Source: a bacterium
GTDB taxonomy: Bacteria; Planctomycetota; UBA11346
DNA length: 9,214 nucleotides
NCBI GenBank assembly: GCA_020049615.1
Contig: JAIFKN010000014.1
Location: 1-9,214 of the forward strand
Direction of reading: 5' to 3'
The position numbers and the translations under genes are program-made. Within the stretch, counting starts at the first letter, position 1, and each line of letters starts with the position of its first letter. Below, in pieces: positions 1 to 6,872 of the stretch. The notes under the pieces were generated by a model. The model was not told the origin of the DNA. It saw only the letters and a program-made list of their open reading frames with translations, and ran no database searches.

Positions 1-2461
<2,461 letters not shown>

Positions 2462-2462
2462 C

Positions 2463-2613
2463 CATTGCCCCAGGAGTCAGGGGTTAGGGTCGTGATGCGG
2501 TGTGGTTTCCGATGATTGAGGCGTCTCCATTGCACCAGGGGTGGTGGCCTTGCCGTCCGCTACGGTTCCGGCCCACGGCCCTGACCCCTCACCCCTGACC
2601 CCTGGGGGCAATG
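2463..2613. repeat. Inverted-repeat element with GGGGTCA-type heptamers
   Basis: The ends of this stretch are imperfect inverted copies. Plus strand 2463-2491 begins CATTGCCCCAGGAGTCAGGG. The reverse complement of 2613-2583 begins CATTGCCCCCAGGGGTCAGG, and both continue as heptamers of the GGGGTCA/GGGGTGA type. A third, shorter copy of the same start, CATTGCACCAGGGGT, lies on the plus strand at 2528-2542. The element begins one base after the kinase stop codon, and its other end falls exactly where recognisable Aat sequence stops. This looks like a small dispersed repeat (REP- or MITE-like) inserted between two convergent genes. It contains no gene of its own. Its arms could pair in RNA and help to end transcription from either side. 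Copies elsewhere in the genome cannot be checked from this window. Confidence 0.6.
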
Positions 2614-3199
2614 ACGCTGCCGCCAGCAACCGGGCGTAGTCGCGGTCGCTGATCTCGTAGGCGCCGAAGCGCTCCATATGCGGGGTCTGCTGCTGGCAGT
2701 CGAGCAGGACGAATCCTTTTGCCCGCAGTAGAGCGACGAGTTCGACCACGCAGGCCTTTGAGGCGTCGTCGGCGCGGTGGAACATGCTTTCGCCGCAGAA
2801 GCACGAGCCGAGGACGAGGCCATAGAGCCCGCCGACCAGCGCGCCAGAGGCGTCCCAGGCCTCGATCGAGTGGGCGTGCCCCTGGCGATGCAATTCCGTG
2901 TACAGCGCCTCGACGTCATGGCTGATCCAGGTCTGCTCGCGCTCGGCGCAGGCGGCGATGACCTCAGGAAAGCAGCGATCGACAGTGATGCGGTAGGGCT
3001 GCTTGCGCAGCACCTTGGCCAGGCTGCGCGGGATGGCGAAGCGGTCCCAGGTGATCACCGCCCGTCGGTTCGGCCGATACCAGGCGATCGGTCCGCCACG
3101 CGTCTCGGCCATGGGGAAGCAGCGCAGTCGATAGGCCGCCAGCACCGTCTCCGGCGTCACGGGGTGGCCGTCGACGTCGCGGACGAGGATTTCAGCCAT
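2477..3199 (-). CDS. aat: Leucyl/phenylalanyl-tRNA-protein transferase with repeat-derived tail
   Basis: Transfers Leu or Phe from aminoacyl-tRNA to proteins with N-terminal Lys or Arg, making N-degrons for ClpS/ClpAP (bacterial N-end rule). The reading frame has 240 codons. The first 196 residues match the family end to end: LAAYRLRCFPM (20-30), WYRPNRRAV (40-48), the QTWISHD segment (Trp91), HAHSIEAW (108-115), LVGGLYGLVLG, FCGESMF (Glu137, matching the key E. coli Glu), ASK, LLDCQQQTPHMERFGA (165-180) and ISDRDYARLLAAAS. The last 44 residues, from LPPGVRGEGSGPWAG to HHDPNP, have no family match. They are encoded entirely by the repeat element, whose first arm also provides the TGA. The tail is probably unstructured and nonessential. 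The ATG overlaps the HAD gene stop (ATGGCTGA), so translation is likely coupled. No Shine-Dalgarno is obvious. Confidence 0.95.
   Translation of the reverse strand: MAEILVRDVDGHPVTPETVLAAYRLRCFPMAETRGGPIAWYRPNRRAVITWDRFAIPRSLAKVLRKQPYRITVDRCFPEVIAACAEREQTWISHDVEALYTELHRQGHAHSIEAWDASGALVGGLYGLVLGSCFCGESMFHRADDASKACVVELVALLRAKGFVLLDCQQQTPHMERFGAYEISDRDYARLLAAASLPPGVRGEGSGPWAGTVADGKATTPGAMETPQSSETTPHHDPNP
2579..2602 (-). other. Predicted G-quadruplex motif in aat coding strand
   Basis: The minus strand, which is the aat mRNA sense, carries four guanine runs of lengths 4, 4, 4 and 3. They are separated by three-base loops TCA, TGA and TCA. This fits the standard G3+N1-7 quadruplex rule with short, equal loops, a class that generally folds stably. 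It sits about 100 bases before the aat stop codon and comes from the heptamer array of the repeat element. Folding in the cell is inferred. Confidence 0.6.
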
Positions 3200-3818
3200 C
3201 GATGAGCGTCACGATCTCACTGGGGTGGGCCGCCACGGCCGCCACGGCCGCTCCGTCGCGTCTCCCGAACCCCCAGGTGCAGTGCATGGCACGCATGCCG
3301 GCCGCTGCCGCCGCCAGCAGGTCGGTGTGATGGTCGCCGATCATCCAGGATGTGTCAGGCCCAGCGTCCAGCTCCCGCATCAGTTCGTGCAGCATGGTCG
3401 GATCAGGCTTCTTCGCCCCTTCGCCACCGCGCAATCCGTCGCAGGGCAGCTCCAGGCGCTCGATGATCGGCTTGGCGAAGAGCGCCGGCTTGTTGGTCGC
3501 CACGGCGATGGCCCAGCCGCGGGCGCGCAGGCTGGCCAGGGCTTCAGGGATGCCGGCGTAGGCCGTGGTGTGGGCGGTCAGCCGGGTGGCGTAGTCGGTG
3601 CGGAACGCCGCGAGGGCGAACCGGCGCGCCGTGTCATCGTGTCCCGGGGTCAGGCGTTCGATCAGCACGCCGGCTCCGTCGCCGATCATCGGCACGATCT
3701 CGGCCAGCGGGATGGGTGGCAGACCGAGGACGGCGCGGGCGGCGTTGCCGGCATCGGCGAGATCGCGGCGGCTGTCAACCAAGGTGCCGTCGAGGTCGAA
3801 GATGGCGAGGCGGCGCAT
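3192..3818 (-). CDS. gph: HAD-family phosphatase, phosphoglycolate phosphatase-like
   Basis: A 208-residue haloacid-dehalogenase-superfamily phosphatase, probably hydrolysing 2-phosphoglycolate or a similar small phosphate ester in the cytoplasm. Motif I is FDLDGTLVDS (nucleophile Asp8, acid/base Asp10). The cap region contains MIGDGAGVLIERL (44-56), which resembles the same site in E. coli Gph. Motif II is VATNKP (Thr108), motif III KKPDP (Lys137) and motif IV GDHHTDLLAAAAAGM (Asp162, Asp166). The ATG at 3818 is chosen because it places motif I at residues 7-16. Upstream in-frame codons to 4091 lie antisense to the next gene and encode nothing family-like. A short GGCCGCCAC tandem repeat near the end encodes an Ala/Val-rich run. 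It is first in a two-gene unit with aat, overlapping it by 8 bp. HAD substrate specificity cannot be settled from sequence, so the symbol is a best guess. Confidence 0.82.
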   Translation of the reverse strand: MRRLAIFDLDGTLVDSRRDLADAGNAARAVLGLPPIPLAEIVPMIGDGAGVLIERLTPGHDDTARRFALAAFRTDYATRLTAHTTAYAGIPEALASLRARGWAIAVATNKPALFAKPIIERLELPCDGLRGGEGAKKPDPTMLHELMRELDAGPDTSWMIGDHHTDLLAAAAAGMRAMHCTWGFGRRDGAAVAAVAAHPSEIVTLIDG

Positions 3819-3909
3819 GGCCGGACGCTGCAGATGCCGGTGGCTTGTCCAGGGCTGGCGGTCGGCCCGGGTCCTTGACCCGCCCCCGTCATGGGCCGAC
3901 GCTACCAGG
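3819..3909. promoter_or_regulatory. Divergent spacer with nested inverted repeat (3861-3900)
   Basis: A 91-bp spacer between the HAD-aat unit and the zinc-ribbon/hemC unit. It contains a perfect 8-bp inverted repeat, GTCGGCCC at 3861-3868 and GGGCCGAC at 3893-3900. Inside this lies CGGGTC-CTT-GACCCG (3868-3882). The outer 3' arm ends nine bases before the plus-strand ATG. It could be an operator for both units, or a leader hairpin near the ribosome binding site of the plus-strand gene. No clear -35/-10 pair is seen. In DNA this GC-rich, 8-bp palindromes are not rare, so function is tentative. Confidence 0.35.
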
Positions 3910-6003
3910 ATGGAGCCGTCCAACCCCTGCGCCGCGTGCGGTGCCATGGTTTCGCCAGAGGAGCTGGCGCAGGGCCTGGCCGTGAAGGTGTCCGGCCGAT
4001 TGCTGTGCCCGCTGTGCCTCGATCGCCTGCCCGGCGACGCCAAGGTGCTGGTCAACCAGATGCGCGCCCTGCGCGGCATGGCGGTGACCACGTACCGGTT
4101 CTACAGCGGTCGCCATCCCGGACTCCCGCTCTACACCTTCACCACCGCCGCCCAGCTCCTTGGGCATCGACGCAAGCTGGTTCACGGCGAGGCCTTCGAA
4201 GCGCCGCCGCTTCCGCCGCCAGGCAGTCGTCCACGCCTGCCCTCTGCTGCCGAGGCCGGTCGGGGTGAGCGCACCGGTTGGATCGCCGTGGCCGGGGTCA
4301 CCATCCTGCTTCTCAGCGGCGTGATCTGGATGGTCGTGCCGGCTGGTGCACCGCCCCCGCCAGCCAAGTCGCCGCCTGCGGTGTCGCCAGCGCCGATCGC
4401 CCCGGTCGACGTCGCTCCGCCTGCCCCGAACCCGGCGAGCGAGCTGGCCGAGTTGCGTCGCCGTCTGGTGACTGCCCCGGCCGAGGCCCGTTCCATCGCC
4501 CAGGCCGCTGAACTGCTGCGCGACAGCCTCCCGCGCGATGCCACCCTGCGCCGCAGCGTCGATAGCCTGATCAGCGAGGCGCTGGCCGTGTTCGATGCGC
4601 GGAAGCCGGAGCCCGCGCCGCAGCCGGAGCCGCCCCCTGTACCACAGGCTCCGGTTCCAACGCCGGACCCTGTCGTCCCTGAGCCACCGCCACCCATTGC
4701 ACCCAGCGATCCTGCACCTGCACCTGCACCTGCACCTGCACCTGCACCTGCACCTGCACCTGCACCTGCACCGGATCTTCCGCTGCAACCGATCGTCCCG
4801 CTTCCGACGCCCGACCCAGGACCTGTTGCGGCGCCAGACAAGCCGGACAAGCCCAAGTCGAGCAAGCTGCCTGCTGCCGTGGCCTGCGAGGTGGTTGTGG
4901 TGTGGCCCAAGCCGGCCAGGACCCTGCTAGAACCTGCCGGGCTGCCGCTGATCAAGGATCTGCCCTGGCCTTGGCCGAGCGGCGAGTCGATCTACGCCCC
5001 CGCCGTGGATGCCAAGCGGGGCAAGCGTTTGGCGATCGAATTGCGACTGCCCGGTGTCGCCGCTGAGGGTGGCGCCGCCATCGTCGTCCACCCCGGCAAG
5101 GCCGAACGCGTCCAACTCGTCGTCAGTTGGACCGATGGCACGGCATCAGTCGGGCAGCAGACCATCGGGCTGGCCGGTCAGACCTGGCAGACCATCGCCG
5201 TCCCGGCCACCGGGATCGAGACGCTCGCCGCAGCGGAATTGCGCCTGCGCATCGAAGATGTGCCCGGTTTGGGCGAGCAGCGGCCATTCCTCGTCGCTGG
5301 CGCCAGCACACGCAGCATCGGTGCTCCGCAGCAGGCCGATCATGTGCCTGCCCTGCCGATCCTGCTTCCATCGGCTCTCGCCACCGCCGATGGCTGGTCG
5401 ACGTTCAGGCGCAACCTGAAACGCATAGCCGGCAAGCAGCTTGAGGACCGCCAGTTCGCCTTCGCCAAAGCCAAGATCCTCCTGCCGCAGGTCCAGGACT
5501 TCCGGACCATCCTGCGCAAGGAGCTCGCGGCTTTGCGCAAGCTCGAGAACATGCCCAACGGCAATCCCGACGACCTGCCTTCGGCGCGTGCCGGGTTCGC
5601 CAATCCTGCGACCGGCTGGCCCGAGGATGGCATGGGGGATCTCGCCGAGCATCCCGCGCTGGTGTTCGGTTGGCGCGGCGATTCCTGGGGGGCGGAGGCC
5701 GATCTCGGTGACCGCCTCGACATCCTGTTGAGCAAGATGGTGACTCCCGATCGCCGCCTGCGTCGACCGGCCGTCGTGCCGGTGCTGGTGCTTGGTGATT
5801 TCGGCCTCGTTCCAGTCGAGCGGCGCCAAGCTATCGACCGCGTATGGCTGGATCAGGCGTTGCGACTCGCCGGCCTGGGCGTGCCGGTCATCGATGTGCG
5901 CCAAGCGCAGTCCGCCAATGTGTCCGATGCCGTCAAGGCCCGGGCTTCCATGCTGCTCGCTGACGGCCTGCGCCAGCTCGATTGGCTGGTCAAGCTGCAA
6001 TGA
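3910..6003 (+). CDS. Uncharacterised zinc-ribbon, single-pass membrane protein with Pro-rich linker
   Basis: A 697-residue protein that I do not recognise as any named family. Layout: a zinc ribbon at the start (CAAC at 7-10, CPLC at 33-36), a short soluble part to about 120, and one membrane segment (about 124-143, WIAVAGVTILLLSGVIWMVV). Then comes a Pro/Ala-rich region (144-320) interrupted by a charged helical stretch (178-231) and containing ten Pro-Ala repeats (268-287). A beta-rich domain follows (about 324-470) with strand-like RLAIELRLPG, RVQLVVSWTDG and AELRLRIEDVPG. A helical region (about 496-547) and an alpha/beta-looking end (581-697, ALVFGWRGDSWG, VVPVLVLGDFG, VPVIDV) complete it. 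Topology would put the ribbon in the cytoplasm and the rest outside. The ATG at 3910 is chosen because the ribbon follows it; earlier in-frame codons overlap the HAD gene antisense. The stop overlaps the hemC start (ATGA). Function unknown. Confidence 0.8.
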   Translation: MEPSNPCAACGAMVSPEELAQGLAVKVSGRLLCPLCLDRLPGDAKVLVNQMRALRGMAVTTYRFYSGRHPGLPLYTFTTAAQLLGHRRKLVHGEAFEAPPLPPPGSRPRLPSAAEAGRGERTGWIAVAGVTILLLSGVIWMVVPAGAPPPPAKSPPAVSPAPIAPVDVAPPAPNPASELAELRRRLVTAPAEARSIAQAAELLRDSLPRDATLRRSVDSLISEALAVFDARKPEPAPQPEPPPVPQAPVPTPDPVVPEPPPPIAPSDPAPAPAPAPAPAPAPAPAPAPDLPLQPIVPLPTPDPGPVAAPDKPDKPKSSKLPAAVACEVVVVWPKPARTLLEPAGLPLIKDLPWPWPSGESIYAPAVDAKRGKRLAIELRLPGVAAEGGAAIVVHPGKAERVQLVVSWTDGTASVGQQTIGLAGQTWQTIAVPATGIETLAAAELRLRIEDVPGLGEQRPFLVAGASTRSIGAPQQADHVPALPILLPSALATADGWSTFRRNLKRIAGKQLEDRQFAFAKAKILLPQVQDFRTILRKELAALRKLENMPNGNPDDLPSARAGFANPATGWPEDGMGDLAEHPALVFGWRGDSWGAEADLGDRLDILLSKMVTPDRRLRRPAVVPVLVLGDFGLVPVERRQAIDRVWLDQALRLAGLGVPVIDVRQAQSANVSDAVKARASMLLADGLRQLDWLVKLQ
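4711..4770 (+). repeat. Perfect (CCTGCA)10 hexanucleotide tract
   Basis: Ten uninterrupted copies of CCTGCA encode ten Pro-Ala pairs in the extracytoplasmic linker of the zinc-ribbon membrane protein. Neighbouring Pro and Ala codons are mixed (CCG, CCC, CCA, GCG, GCC), whereas the tract uses only CCT and GCA. This points to recent expansion by slippage rather than codon-by-codon selection. The unit is a multiple of three, so length changes alter linker length without breaking the frame. Confidence 0.95.
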
Positions 6004-6872
6004 GGGCGCTCCGACTCGCGACCCGGGCGAGCCCGTTGGCGATGTGGCAGGCGCGCTGCGCGGCCGTGCTGCTGCGCCGTGCTCATCCCGGCCTCCAGGT
6101 CGTACTGGTGCCGGTGACCAGCCATGGCGACGTCGACCTGACCACGCCGCTCTATGCCATGGGCACGACCGGCGTGTTCTGCAAGGAGGTCCACGCCCTG
6201 GTACTGGGTGGCCGGGCGGATGCCGGTGTGCATTCGTGCAAGGACCTGCCGACCGCCTCGCCGGAGGGCCTCGTGCTGACCGCCATGCTGCAGCGTGCCG
6301 ATCCGCGGGATGTGCTGGTTGGAGCGCCCAGCATCGAGGCGCTGCCTCCGCGGGCGGTCATCGGCAGCAGTTCGACCAGGCGTCGGGCCCAGTTGTCGGC
6401 CCTGCGTCCGGACCTGCGCTTCGCCGACCTGCGCGGCAACGTGCACACCAGGCTGGCCAAGATCGCCCGTGGCGAAGCCGACGCCACGTGCATGGCCATC
6501 GCCGGCCTGCGCCGCCTCGGCCTGTCGACGCGTCACGCGGGTGCGGTGCTCGACCCGTGGACCGCCTGCACTCCGGCACCGGGGCAGGGTGCGGTGGCGG
6601 TCGACTGCCGTAGCGATGACCGGCGGACGCGCCATCTGCTGGGGGCGATCTCGCATCGCGACACCGCCACGGCGGTGGCCATCGAGCGGGCCGTCCTGGC
6701 CGGGCTCGCCGGTGGCTGCTCGCTGCCGCTGGGCTGCCTGGCGCGGCGGGTGCACGGTTCGTGGCACCTGGTGGCCCGACTCGGCTTGGCCAACGGCCTG
6801 CGCACGATCCACCTGGACGGTCCGGCAGGGACGCTGGCCGACCGAGCGCTGGCGCAACTGCGTGCCTGCTAG
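6000..6872 (+). CDS. hemC: Porphobilinogen deaminase (hydroxymethylbilane synthase)
   Basis: Joins four porphobilinogen molecules into hydroxymethylbilane in the heme/tetrapyrrole pathway, in the cytoplasm. The 290 residues start MRALRLATRASPLAMWQA, the family N-terminus. Key residues by alignment to E. coli HemC: Arg9 and Ser11, VHSCKDLPT with catalytic Asp82 and Lys81, the SSSTRRRAQL arginines (128-129), DLRGNVHTRL (Arg145, Arg151), PAPGQGAVAV (192-201), and GLAGGCSLPLG with Cys240 as the dipyrromethane-cofactor attachment site. The C-terminal domain after Cys240 is about 50 residues, on the short side. The ATG at 6000 overlaps the upstream stop as ATGA, so translation is probably coupled. 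An in-frame ATG at 5982 is less likely because it adds six non-family residues inside the upstream gene. The stop shares CTAG with the convergent GH81 gene. Confidence 0.97.
   Translation: MRALRLATRASPLAMWQARCAAVLLRRAHPGLQVVLVPVTSHGDVDLTTPLYAMGTTGVFCKEVHALVLGGRADAGVHSCKDLPTASPEGLVLTAMLQRADPRDVLVGAPSIEALPPRAVIGSSSTRRRAQLSALRPDLRFADLRGNVHTRLAKIARGEADATCMAIAGLRRLGLSTRHAGAVLDPWTACTPAPGQGAVAVDCRSDDRRTRHLLGAISHRDTATAVAIERAVLAGLAGGCSLPLGCLARRVHGSWHLVARLGLANGLRTIHLDGPAGTLADRALAQLRAC
6869..6872. other. CTAG palindrome shared by two convergent stop codons
   Basis: The hemC TAG (6870-6872, plus) and the GH81 TAG (6871-6869, minus) are read from the same four-base palindrome, so the two convergent genes overlap by a few bases. 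No room remains for an intergenic terminator, and transcription from each side must end inside the other gene or read through it. Confidence 0.9.

Noticed and set aside
2463..2613. Heptamer array considered as a CRISPR array
   Set aside because: Units are 7 bp without unique spacers, and one arm is inverted. No cas gene is nearby.
3598..3909. Possible 104-residue N-terminal extension of the zinc-ribbon protein
   Set aside because: These codons are antisense to the HAD catalytic region and encode Arg/Ser-rich sequence. The zinc ribbon begins right after the ATG at 3910.
3819..4091. Possible 91-residue N-terminal extension of the HAD phosphatase
   Set aside because: HAD motif I begins at residue 7 from the ATG at 3818, as usual. 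The extension is antisense to the zinc-ribbon gene and shows no domain.
3889..4788. Minus-strand frame with an Arg-Cys repeat opposite the CCTGCA tract
   Set aside because: The repeat is simply the reverse reading of the hexamer tract. The plus-strand frame has coherent domain structure and the coupled stop.
5982..5999. Earlier in-frame ATG for hemC
   Set aside because: It would add six residues not seen in HemC. The ATG at 6000 gives the standard N-terminus and an ATGA junction.
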